Below are positions 53,388-61,567 of a stretch of 64,000 nucleotides of DNA, in pieces. Source of the stretch: an uncultured Erythrobacter sp. (GTDB taxonomy: Bacteria; Pseudomonadota; Alphaproteobacteria; Sphingomonadales; Sphingomonadaceae); the NCBI GenBank assembly GCA_947503275.1, contig CANNCZ010000001.1, forward strand, positions 62,001 to 126,000. The letters are read 5' to 3'. Made by a program: the position numbers and the translations under genes. Below the pieces are notes generated by a model. The model saw only the letters and a list, made by a program, of their open reading frames with translations. It ran no database searches and had not been told where the DNA came from. Position 1 is the first letter of the stretch. The number at the start of each line of letters is the position of its first letter.

Positions 53388-53933
53388 TCATTGCGACAGG
53401 CAATGCATCAAGAGCTTTTTCGCGTGGAAAATTCGGCTTTTGACGGTTCCCTCGTTCACGCCTTCAATCTCGGCGATCTCGCGGTAAGGTAACCCTTCAA
53501 AGAAGGCGAGGCTGACCACATTTCGGTGCGTTGCTGACAGCTTCTCGACACATTCGCGGACCCGGCTTTTATCCTCGCCAACCAAGGCGGCTTGCTCTGG
53601 ATCGGGGTCGAGATCAGGGATGGTCGGATCAGGGTCGCGCAACACTTCGCGGTTGCTTTTGCGCAAGCGATCAATCGCCTTGTTGCGTCCAATTGTGTAG
53701 AGCCAAGCGCGCAGGGACAGGTTCTCGCGAAAGCTCGCGGCTCCTTCCCATGCGCTAATAAAGGTCTCGTGCACGATATCAGCGGCCTCGACCCGGTCGC
53801 CCAATGTCTGCCCCACAAAGGCGGTGAGTCCTGCAGCATGGCGATCATACAGGATGCGCAATGCGGCCTGATCTGCGTCTTTGACACAGGCCATCAATTC
53901 CTCATCAGTCAAAGTGTCGAGTGTCTTTGGCAT
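53388..53933 (-). CDS. ECF sigma factor
   Basis: 181 residues. Region 2 (ALRILYDRHAAGLTAFVGQTLGDRVEAADIVHETFISAW, then LRAWLYTIGRNKAIDRLRK) and region 4 (LSATHRNVVSLAFFEGLPYREIAEIEGVNEGTVKSRIFHAKKLL) are both clear. ATG 53933 is used; in-frame GTG and TTG codons lie further upstream without a good SD. Its 5' end overlaps the end of another ECF sigma gene by 25 bp. It probably drives the porin/adhesin genes; promoter targets were not identified. Confidence 0.9.
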   Translation of the reverse strand: MPKTLDTLTDEELMACVKDADQAALRILYDRHAAGLTAFVGQTLGDRVEAADIVHETFISAWEGAASFRENLSLRAWLYTIGRNKAIDRLRKSNREVLRDPDPTIPDLDPDPEQAALVGEDKSRVRECVEKLSATHRNVVSLAFFEGLPYREIAEIEGVNEGTVKSRIFHAKKLLMHCLSQ

Positions 53934-54583
53934 CTGTACGAGCCGCGCGCCTTTGCTTCTCTTCTTATCGGCGGCCACTTCACTACACTTGGGTGCAATG
54001 TGCAATCTCTGACTGCGTTAGGCGATCCAGCTAGGCTGGCTTTCAGCTTGGCACGCGCGGTTGAAACGCGGCTCATCACGGTCCCGATTGGTAGATTGAG
54101 AGCATCGGCGGCTTCGCGATAGCTGAACCCCTCAACGCTGGTCAGGAGCAGGGCGGATCGCTGCGCTGCGGGTAAGCCCTCAATCTCGCGCATGGCGTCG
54201 CTCAGTTCTGCTCGCAAGCCTTCATCGGCATCGCCGTTTTCGATGTGCGCATCGGCAATGTCGATCACGCCATTGCCGGTCCGCACACACTGAGCGCTTT
54301 GCATATTACGCCAGATTGATTCCAGAATGGCGAACAGCCAGCTTTCTAACCGAGTGCCCCGTACAAATTGCTCTGCGCGCTCCAATGCCCGCACACATGT
54401 CGCTTGGACCAGATCATCCGCCATCGACGGATCAGCGCTGCGCCGTAGCGCAAATCGCCAAAGCTGCGGCAAGTGTTTCTCGATGCCACCCGCCACCTCG
54501 CAAGGGACAGTTGGCACCTCTGCGTCATCAAGCAGAAAGTCAGACGTATCAGTGCTTTGTGCGCAATCATCCACAAGAAGCAT
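53909..54583 (-). CDS. ECF sigma factor with extended C-terminus
   Basis: 224 residues. Region 2 (LPQLWRFALRRSADPSMADDLVQATCVRALERAEQF, ESWLFAILESIWRN) and region 4 (EIEGLPAAQRSALLLTSVEGFSYREAADALNLPIGTVMSRVSTARAKL) are intact. About 35 residues follow region 4 and overlap the next sigma gene; they look unstructured and basic. GGAG about 10 bases upstream supports ATG 54583. It is divergent from the adhesin gene across a 214-bp AT-rich promoter region, making it a candidate activator of that gene. Confidence 0.88.
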   Translation of the reverse strand: MLLVDDCAQSTDTSDFLLDDAEVPTVPCEVAGGIEKHLPQLWRFALRRSADPSMADDLVQATCVRALERAEQFVRGTRLESWLFAILESIWRNMQSAQCVRTGNGVIDIADAHIENGDADEGLRAELSDAMREIEGLPAAQRSALLLTSVEGFSYREAADALNLPIGTVMSRVSTARAKLKASLAGSPNAVRDCTLHPSVVKWPPIRREAKARGSYRCQRHSTL

Positions 54584-54797
54584 GGCAAAAGGCTCCAGGG
54601 TCTTTGACCCATCATGTGTGTGCGCGAGCTACCCCCTTCTTTCGAGCGAGCCAGTGCGAAGGTTCAAAAATAAAATAAAACAAATTTCCGAATAAATACG
54701 GAGGCTGAGCTGTTTTCGAAGTGAACGGATCGCAGCGGCGTGAATGCGCATGTTGCGAGCCATCAGGAGGTCACTTCAAGCATGAGGAACAGCGTCG
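54584..54797. promoter_or_regulatory. Divergent AT-rich promoter region, sigma gene / adhesin
   Basis: The 214-bp gap between the divergent ECF sigma and adhesin genes is AT-rich around 54660-54700 (runs of AAAATAAAATAAAAC). No clear ECF-type GGAAC/CGT pair at proper spacing was found. It must hold both promoters. Confidence 0.4.
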
Positions 54798-57700
54798 ATG
54801 CCCCTTTCAAACTCAGTTAAAAAGAGCCGCCTGATCGGTTCAGTCGCAGGCCTCGCCGCCTTTATCGCGTTCTCCAGTAAAGCCAGCGCGGCCACTGGTG
54901 ACGAAGGAGCGGACACTCCATCGGGCCTAGTGAAAGTCAGCGATCTGCCCGGTGTCCAGTCGAGCCATATGCGCGACGATGGTAGTGTGGTGATCGCCTT
55001 CGATGATGGCTCAATTCGAGTGCTTTCCCCGGGCGAGTTTGTTGTTCAAGGCGGCGTGGTCTTCATCGATCCAGCAGCGGTGGTCGAAACGCCGCTGGCT
55101 GGCGGTGTTGACCCCGCGATTCTTGCACTTGGCGTTTTGGGTCTTGCCGGTGCTGGCGTCGCAGCGATCTCGGGTGGCGGCAATGATGGGGACGATGCCC
55201 CTGTTCTGAATGGAGCGCCTCTCTTCACATCTGCGCAGAATGTTAGCGTCGCAGAAAACGAAACGGCAACCGGCCTTGGAGTGGCGGCAAGCGATCCAGA
55301 AGGTGACGCGGTCACGTTCTCCATCATCGGTGGCGATGACGCTGCTCGGTTTGCGATCGATGCCAATTCGGGTGAGCTGAGCTTTGTCGATGCTCCTGAT
55401 TTCGAAGCGCCCAGCGATGCCGATGGCGACAATGTGTTTGAAGTGCAGGTCGAGGCGACCGATGGTAATTTCCCAGTTTCGCAACTGATCCGCGTGACCA
55501 TCGATAACGTCAACGACAACGCGCCCGTAATTGTCTCTGCTGGCGAAGTGTCTGTTCGGGAAAACGGCACCGAGGTTATCACGGCCGCTGCCGAAGACGC
55601 CGACGGTGATGCACTCACTTTCAGCCTGTCCGGCGCAGATGCCGCGCTCTTTACCATCGACCCTGCAACCGGCCTGATCGCCTTTATCAACGCGCCTGAT
55701 TTTGAAAATCCCGCCGATGAGGGCGGCGACAACATCTATAATGTGATTGTAACCGCAAGCGATGGGTTGAACGAGGTAACGCAAGACCTCGCCATCACGG
55801 TGACCGATCAGAACGAAGTTACCGGCACTGATGGAAATGATGCGCTCGCGGGCAGCGCGGATGACGATGTAATCGACGCGTTGGCAGGCGATGATGTGAT
55901 CAGCAGCCTCGAAGGGCGCGATATCATCTCAACCGGTGACGGTGCGGACCGACTGGTCTTTGCAGGCGATCCGTTTGAGGGCGCTGACGTGTCAGCAGAG
56001 GGCCGTCAGATCGTGGGCGGTGAGGACTTCGTGTCCGACTTCGACGCCGCAGCAGACAGCTTTGTGTTCGACGGCGCAGATTTCGGTGTCCGCGAAGTCA
56101 ATTTCTTCGCTCTTGATGCCAATGCCGACGGGGTAGAGGTGCCTGCGGGCTCCAACGTCATTGTGCTGCTCAGCACGGATAACGATGACAATCCCGACAC
56201 GCCGTTCCTAGCTGGCACAGCAGCAGCGACGATTGCCGCCTTGGTCGATGAACCCGGTCCGGGCTTCTTCATCTATCACAATTCCAATCTGGGCTTGAAC
56301 CGGCTGGTCTTTTCGACTGACCTGTCGAGCGCGGATGCAGATCTCAAAATCCTTTCGCGGCAAACCGCGCCTAGCGGCGAGGACGCAATTGCGGCTTTGG
56401 CGGATTTTAGTGGGGACAATTTCAGCGTCCTAAGCTCAATCGAAACGGGGACCGATGATGCGGACACGATTATCGGAACTGACGGCGAAGACCTAATCCT
56501 CGCATTGAGTGGCGATGATATTATCGAGGGGCAAGAGGCACGCGACGACATCACAACCGGCGATGGTAATGACGTGTTGGTCTTCTCTGGCGATCCGTTC
56601 GAAGGCAACGACGTCTCTTCCGAAGGTCGCCAATTTGTCGGCAATGAGGATTTCGTCCGCGATTTTGCCATTGGCCGCGCGCTGACCACGATTGTTGTGA
56701 ATGAAGGTGTCACCAGTCAGGCGGTCGTCGATGCGGCTGATGAAGGGAACATCTACTTCAACATCCACACTACGACTTTCCCAGCAGGTGAAGTGCGCGG
56801 TAACCTGACGCTTGTCGAAGACAATCGCGATGCAAATGGTGTGGGCAGCGTCACCTTCTCAGCCATTTTGAATGGTGAGAATGAGGTCCAAGACCCCGCC
56901 GTTGTCACAGATGCTCAAGGAACCGGCACAGTCACTTTCACAATCGCCGCCGATGGCAGCGTCACCTACACCACCAATATCGAGATCACCGGTCTGGATG
57001 CCGCGACCTTGACGGTTGGCCACTTCCACGAGGCACCCGAAGGAGCAAACGGACCAGTTGTGGTCGACATCCTTGCTGATGCGCGGGCTGATGGTTCGAT
57101 TGAGGGCAGTTTGCTCAATGGCGATTTGTTCCAATTCGATGCGGGCGATCTAGGCATCAATGGACCGGCAAGCTTTGCTGCGCTTGATGCCAATGCCGAA
57201 GGGGCCGGGGTTCCAGCGGGTACCAATGTGATCGTCCTGCTTAGCACCGACAATGACGATAATCCCGACACGCCGTTCCTCGCAGGGACAGCAGCCGCAG
57301 CGATTGCCGCGATTGTTGATGAGCCGGGACCGGGCCTGTTTATTTATCACAATTCCAATCTGGGCCTGAACCGCCTGGTCTTCTCCACCGATCTGTCGAG
57401 TGCGGATGCTGATCTTAAAATCTTAGCACGCCTAACCGATGCGAGCGGTGAAGATGGGATCGCATCGCTTAGCGACTTCACATCGGAAAACTTCCTGTTT
57501 GCGGGTGATGGCACAGCCATCGGCACTGATGATGACGACAATCTCATCGGCACGGCTGGCGATGACGTAATCGATGCGCGCGCAGGCGATGACGTCATTC
57601 ACAGCTTTGAAGGGCAAGACACGGTGACCACTGGCGAGGGGGCAGATGTGATCGTGTTTGCAGGCGATCCATTCGAAGGTGTCGATGTCTCTGCGGAAGG

Positions 57701-58412
57701 ACGCCAATTTGTGGGCGGCGAAGACCGCATCACTGATTTCGACTTCGCAGCTGACACCTATCAATTCAGCGCCGATACGTTTGGCGTAGGCACAACGGTC
57801 AACTTCCTTGCGCTGGATGCCAATGCCCAAGGCGCAGAGGTGCCGGCCGGTACCAATGTGATCGTCCTGCTTAGCACCGACAATGACGACAACCCCGACA
57901 CGCCGTTCCTCGCAGGGACAGCAGCAGCGACTATTGCGGCATTGGTGGATGAGCCGGGCCCCGGTTTCTTTGTCTATCACAATTCAAATCTGGGCCTGAA
58001 CCGTCTGGTGTTTTCAACTGACCTGTCGAGCGCGGATGCTGATCTAAAGATCGTCACCCGTCAGACCGATCTTGAAGGCCCCGATGCGATTGCGGCTCTG
58101 ACAGAGTTCAGCGCGGACAACTTCGCCTTTGAGGCAGGGCCCGCTGATGGAGTGGCGTTGAGCGATGTGCAGGAGTTTGCTCCGCTGTCGGTTGCACAGG
58201 AGCTGGAGCCCTTCGTGGTCGATTTCAGCACTGCTTCTGCGACTGGCACGGGCAGTGGCGGAGATGATGCCGTGCCAAGTGTGCAAGCTGCAAATGTGGC
58301 TGGTGCACAATTGGACATTGCGTCCGATGGCCTGTTCCCCGCTCCTATCGATGAAGATGAGGCTGCTGCGATTGCGCAGGCCAGTGTCGATGCATCGGCA
58401 GGCGGCCTCTAG
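54798..58412 (+). CDS. Cadherin/RTX/CHRD surface protein, probable type I secretion substrate
   Basis: 1204 residues, Asp/Gly-rich, no cysteine seen. Order: a Sec-like hydrophobic segment (12-31), beta region with GSVVIAFDDGSIRVLSPGE (62-80), a second hydrophobic stretch (107-125), two cadherin-like repeats (about 140-240 and 245-336), and three modules each made of RTX-type calcium repeats plus a conserved domain (LLSTDNDDNPDTPFLAGT, HNSNLGLNRLVFSTDLSSADADL): 341-542, 550-902 and 907-1112. Module 2 carries a CHRD-type insertion (627-775). The C-terminus (1113-1204) is Ala/Asp-rich with hydrophobic residues, as in secretion signals. GAGGAA supports ATG 54798. ABC, HlyD and TolC genes follow, so export and adhesion are likely. 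Confidence 0.85.
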   Translation: MPLSNSVKKSRLIGSVAGLAAFIAFSSKASAATGDEGADTPSGLVKVSDLPGVQSSHMRDDGSVVIAFDDGSIRVLSPGEFVVQGGVVFIDPAAVVETPLAGGVDPAILALGVLGLAGAGVAAISGGGNDGDDAPVLNGAPLFTSAQNVSVAENETATGLGVAASDPEGDAVTFSIIGGDDAARFAIDANSGELSFVDAPDFEAPSDADGDNVFEVQVEATDGNFPVSQLIRVTIDNVNDNAPVIVSAGEVSVRENGTEVITAAAEDADGDALTFSLSGADAALFTIDPATGLIAFINAPDFENPADEGGDNIYNVIVTASDGLNEVTQDLAITVTDQNEVTGTDGNDALAGSADDDVIDALAGDDVISSLEGRDIISTGDGADRLVFAGDPFEGADVSAEGRQIVGGEDFVSDFDAAADSFVFDGADFGVREVNFFALDANADGVEVPAGSNVIVLLSTDNDDNPDTPFLAGTAAATIAALVDEPGPGFFIYHNSNLGLNRLVFSTDLSSADADLKILSRQTAPSGEDAIAALADFSGDNFSVLSSIETGTDDADTIIGTDGEDLILALSGDDIIEGQEARDDITTGDGNDVLVFSGDPFEGNDVSSEGRQFVGNEDFVRDFAIGRALTTIVVNEGVTSQAVVDAADEGNIYFNIHTTTFPAGEVRGNLTLVEDNRDANGVGSVTFSAILNGENEVQDPAVVTDAQGTGTVTFTIAADGSVTYTTNIEITGLDAATLTVGHFHEAPEGANGPVVVDILADARADGSIEGSLLNGDLFQFDAGDLGINGPASFAALDANAEGAGVPAGTNVIVLLSTDNDDNPDTPFLAGTAAAAIAAIVDEPGPGLFIYHNSNLGLNRLVFSTDLSSADADLKILARLTDASGEDGIASLSDFTSENFLFAGDGTAIGTDDDDNLIGTAGDDVIDARAGDDVIHSFEGQDTVTTGEGADVIVFAGDPFEGVDVSAEGRQFVGGEDRITDFDFAADTYQFSADTFGVGTTVNFLALDANAQGAEVPAGTNVIVLLSTDNDDNPDTPFLAGTAAATIAALVDEPGPGFFVYHNSNLGLNRLVFSTDLSSADADLKIVTRQTDLEGPDAIAALTEFSADNFAFEAGPADGVALSDVQEFAPLSVAQELEPFVVDFSTASATGTGSGGDDAVPSVQAANVAGAQLDIASDGLFPAPIDEDEAAAIAQASVDASAGGL
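55818..56423 (+). repeat. RTX/conserved-domain module 1
   Basis: The first copy of the repeated protein module (residues 341-542) in the surface protein: RTX-like GTDGNDAL/GDDVISS repeats, then the conserved domain around LLSTDNDDNPDTPFLAGT. Confidence 0.75.
56445..57503 (+). repeat. RTX/conserved-domain module 2, split by insertion
   Basis: The second copy (residues 550-902) is about 150 residues longer than the others because the CHRD-type segment (56676-57122) sits between its RDFAIG and DLFQFDAGD parts, which are contiguous in modules 1 and 3. Confidence 0.75.
56676..57122 (+). other. CHRD-type insertion, strands in permuted order
   Basis: This encodes residues 627-775. The usual CHRD end (GNIYFNIHTTTFPAGEVRGNL) comes first, followed by the usual beginning (VTFSAILNGENEVQDP ... 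GHFHEAPEGANGPVVVDIL). That is either a circular permutation or the fusion of the tail of one copy to the head of another. Confidence 0.6.
57516..58133 (+). repeat. RTX/conserved-domain module 3
   Basis: The third copy (residues 907-1112). Its DNA at 57849-57925 matches module 2 at 57219-57295 with two differences in 77 bases, suggesting recent duplication or gene conversion. Confidence 0.75.
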
Positions 58413-58487
58413 GTCGCAGCGCCAATAACCCTATCCAGCCGGAGCATCTTTTTTCGACCTCCTAGGTGTTCCGGTTGGTCTGAGGGG

Positions 58488-58520
58488 CCAGCCCGTCAGT
58501 GCCCCTGGCGGGCTGGTTTT
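58488..58520 (+). terminator. Rho-independent terminator after the adhesin gene
   Basis: CCAGCCCG and CGGGCTGG form a perfect 8-bp GC-rich stem with a 13-nt loop, followed directly by TTTT. It lies 76 bp past the adhesin stop and 34 bp before the ABC gene, so secretion genes would be transcribed by partial read-through or from their own promoter. Confidence 0.75.
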
Positions 58521-58553
58521 CCCTCTTACTATTACCCCATTGGAGCCACGACA

Positions 58554-60254
58554 ATGCCGTCCAATTCCGCATCTTCGCCTGTCATGGGATGGCTCGGCGC
58601 GCTAGCCAAGACCATGCCGCGCACTGCGCGCTGGCTGCTCATTTTCAGTTTTGCCGTGAATGCGCTGTTGCTGGTTGCGCCGCTTTATATGCTCCAAGTC
58701 TATGATAGCGTGCTGACCTCCGGATCGTATGACACGCTCATTTGGCTGACAGTGATCGCGGTGTTCCTGCTCGGCATTTACGGCGCAGCAGAGGCAGGGC
58801 GACGGCGTCTAGCTGGCATTGCTGGTGCGCGGCTGGAAAGTGAATTTGGCACGCGCGCCTTCGCTCGGTTCGAAAGCGAGTTGGAAGAGACCGCTGCGCT
58901 TCCTAGAGACTTGAGCAATGCAAGCCGGCTTGCAGGGCCGTTTTCCAGCGGCACTATTTTGGCCTTTGTCGATCTGCCCTTTGTGCCCTTGTTCACGGTG
59001 GTCTTGTTCATGATCCACCCGGTGCTGGGCGGGCTGGGCCTCTTGGGCGGGTTGGGCGTTTTCGCTTTGGCGGTAGTGGCCGAAAAATCGAACCGTGCAC
59101 CCAGTCAAAACGCCAATGCCATCCAAGCACAGGCCTCCCGTTTCGCCGAAGGTTTAGCACGACAACGTTCCGCGATTATCGCGATGGGTCTGGTGGATCG
59201 GGCGCGCAGCTTGTGGTCAGACTTGCGCCAAGCAGGCGAGGCGGACGCGGTTCAGGCATCGCGCAAAGAGAGCTTTTTTACCGCCGCATCGCGATCATCA
59301 CGCCAAGTGCTCCAGATTGTGATCCTGTGCGCAGGCGCGGCGTTGGCGCTGAGCCAACAGGTCTCCCCCGGCAGCATTGTCGCTGCATCCATCGTGCTCT
59401 CGCGGGCACTCGCGCCCATCGACCTAATCGTGGGCAGTTGGCGCAGTATACTGCAGGCGCGGGGCGCTTGGGATGATACGGCTGAACGGCTGGGTCACTT
59501 GGGTCCAAAAGGAGAGTTCACTCCGCTGCCCTGTCCGATGGCGGTCGTGAAATTTGACCGTGCCAGTGCGTCCATTCCCGGCGCTGACACCGCTTTGATC
59601 CGCCCGTTTACCGCCGAGGTAGTCGGGGGAATGATGATCGCTCTGACCGGCGCCAATGGGTCGGGCAAGACCACTTTGCTGCAAACCATATCCGGCGCTT
59701 GGCCGATTGATGGCGGGACCATTTCGCTAGGCGGTCGCAGCATTCACAATTGGCCACATAGCGACCGAGGGCGGCATATCGGCTATGTTCCCCAAGGCAT
59801 CGAATTGCTGCCCGCGACCATCGGTCAAAATATCGCTCGGCTCAGCAATGCGCCTCCCGAGGCGATGATCACCGCGGCCAAGGAAGCAGGCGCGCATGAT
59901 CTGATCCTTGCGCTTCCCGATGGCTATGAAACTCGGGTTGGACCGGGCGGCGTGCATCTGTCAGCGGGCCAGCGCCAATCCATAGGCCTTGCGCGCGCAT
60001 TGTTTGGATCGCCCGTCTTACTGCTTTTGGATGAGCCCACCTCGAACCTTGATGATAAAGCCGCTGCGCGCAGCATTGCAGCGATCACGGCCCGTGTGGC
60101 CCAAGGTGGCATCGCCTTTGTCGCAACCCATGATCCGCGTCTCCTGACCCATGCCTCGCATGTGTTTGAGCTGGCCGATGGCGCGGTCACGGCCCGCATT
60201 GTTGAGCGCGCACAGCCATCTGTTTCGCATATTCGCAAAGGAGCCGTCGCATGA
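58554..60254 (+). CDS. Type I secretion ABC transporter (PrtD/HlyB-like)
   Basis: 566 residues. A six-segment membrane domain (about 25-300, beginning LLIFSFAVNALLLVAPLYMLQVYDSVLTSGS) precedes an ATPase domain with Walker A GANGSGKTT, signature LSAGQRQ, Walker B LLLLDEPTSNLD and switch His in ATHD. There is no N-terminal C39 peptidase, which fits PrtD-type exporters of RTX proteins. GGAGCC supports ATG 58554. It couples to the HlyD gene by a 4-base overlap. Confidence 0.92.
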   Translation: MPSNSASSPVMGWLGALAKTMPRTARWLLIFSFAVNALLLVAPLYMLQVYDSVLTSGSYDTLIWLTVIAVFLLGIYGAAEAGRRRLAGIAGARLESEFGTRAFARFESELEETAALPRDLSNASRLAGPFSSGTILAFVDLPFVPLFTVVLFMIHPVLGGLGLLGGLGVFALAVVAEKSNRAPSQNANAIQAQASRFAEGLARQRSAIIAMGLVDRARSLWSDLRQAGEADAVQASRKESFFTAASRSSRQVLQIVILCAGAALALSQQVSPGSIVAASIVLSRALAPIDLIVGSWRSILQARGAWDDTAERLGHLGPKGEFTPLPCPMAVVKFDRASASIPGADTALIRPFTAEVVGGMMIALTGANGSGKTTLLQTISGAWPIDGGTISLGGRSIHNWPHSDRGRHIGYVPQGIELLPATIGQNIARLSNAPPEAMITAAKEAGAHDLILALPDGYETRVGPGGVHLSAGQRQSIGLARALFGSPVLLLLDEPTSNLDDKAAARSIAAITARVAQGGIAFVATHDPRLLTHASHVFELADGAVTARIVERAQPSVSHIRKGAVA

Positions 60255-61567
60255 CCAATCAAGCTGTGATCGAAGAGGGCGGCATCTTGTCCGACCGTCT
60301 TGTGAAAAACACTCTGATTGTGTGCGCAATCGGGCTCGGCGGATTTGCCGCATGGGCCGGATTTGCTCCGCTTGACGAAGGGATTGCCGCCCGCGGTGCG
60401 ATTGTGGTCGAGAATGATCGTCAGGTCGTCCAACACCTCGAAGGTGGTATCGTTGAACGCACCCATGTGCGCGAAGGCGATCTGGTCAGCGCGGGCGATG
60501 TGCTTGTCACATTGCGCGAGACTGCGAGCCTATCGAGCCGTGACCAGCTCCGCACCCAAATCGCAGCACTCGCCGCGCGCGAGGCTCGGATCGAGGCGGA
60601 ATTGAATGGTGGAGGCGAGCCGGATTTCTCCGATCTTTATGCGCTCGACCTGAAGCCGGGCAGTGTTGACGCATTGATCGCGGAGGAGTTGAACCTGCTC
60701 AATGCAGAGCGCGGTTCCATAGGCACCCAAGCAGACCTTCTGAAACAACGCGCTGGAGCATCGCGCCAAACTGCTCGGCAAAAGGATGATGAACTGGCGA
60801 GCACACGCTCGGCTTTGGGTATCGCGCGCGATGAACTCGTGCGCTTCCGTTCGCTGCTCGATCGCCAGATGGTACGCCGTGACCGGGTGACCGATCTGGA
60901 GCGTGAAGTCGCCAACCTTAACGCGCAAATCGCCCGCCTTTCCGCCGAACGCAGCACCGCTTTGTCATCGGCGGCGGATGCCGAAAAACAGGCGGAACAA
61001 TTGCAGGCTGAGCGGCGCGAGGAAGCCTCTACCGAGCTGCGTGATGCGCGAGCTGAACGGCTGGCCGCGTTAGAGAGCCTGAACACTGCTCAAGACGTGC
61101 TGGAACGCGCAGTGATCCTCGCGCCGACATCAGGCGAAGTGCTCAACTTGTCCTTCAACACGCCGGGTGCGGTGGTTCCATCGGGCGAGAGCATCATGGA
61201 AATCGTGCCCGACAACGACGCGATTATCGCGGCTGTCCGGATCAGGCCAGCGGATAGAGCCAGTCTGTTCGAAGGGCAAGAAGTGCGCACCCAGCTGGCG
61301 GCCTATCAGGGATGGGAAGCGCCGCGCCTCGCTGGAATTGTGCGTGCGGTGAGTGCCGATCTCAAAAGCGACGCGGCGACAGGTGAGGAATATTACGAGG
61401 CGCGCATTGAGCTGACCATGGGTGAGGGCGCGGTTCAGGCGGGGATTGAGGCGATCCCTGGCATGCCGGTCGATGCTTTCATCTTTTCAGGGCAGAGCCG
61501 CACGTTGCTGGACCACCTGTTCGCACCTGTGCTGGATTCGATGTTCAAAGGCTTGCGAGCGAGTTGA
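60251..61567 (+). CDS. HlyD-family type I secretion adaptor
   Basis: 438 residues. One N-terminal membrane segment (about 18-40) is followed by the biotinyl-lipoyl half motif (GAIVVENDRQVVQHLEGGIVERTHVREGDLVSAGDVLV), a long alpha-helical coiled-coil hairpin (about 95-275), and the second half motif with the beta-barrel (VILAPTSGEVLNLSFNTPGAVVPSGESIMEIVP). It bridges the ABC transporter and the outer-membrane channel. It overlaps both neighbours. Confidence 0.93.
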   Translation: MTNQAVIEEGGILSDRLVKNTLIVCAIGLGGFAAWAGFAPLDEGIAARGAIVVENDRQVVQHLEGGIVERTHVREGDLVSAGDVLVTLRETASLSSRDQLRTQIAALAAREARIEAELNGGGEPDFSDLYALDLKPGSVDALIAEELNLLNAERGSIGTQADLLKQRAGASRQTARQKDDELASTRSALGIARDELVRFRSLLDRQMVRRDRVTDLEREVANLNAQIARLSAERSTALSSAADAEKQAEQLQAERREEASTELRDARAERLAALESLNTAQDVLERAVILAPTSGEVLNLSFNTPGAVVPSGESIMEIVPDNDAIIAAVRIRPADRASLFEGQEVRTQLAAYQGWEAPRLAGIVRAVSADLKSDAATGEEYYEARIELTMGEGAVQAGIEAIPGMPVDAFIFSGQSRTLLDHLFAPVLDSMFKGLRAS

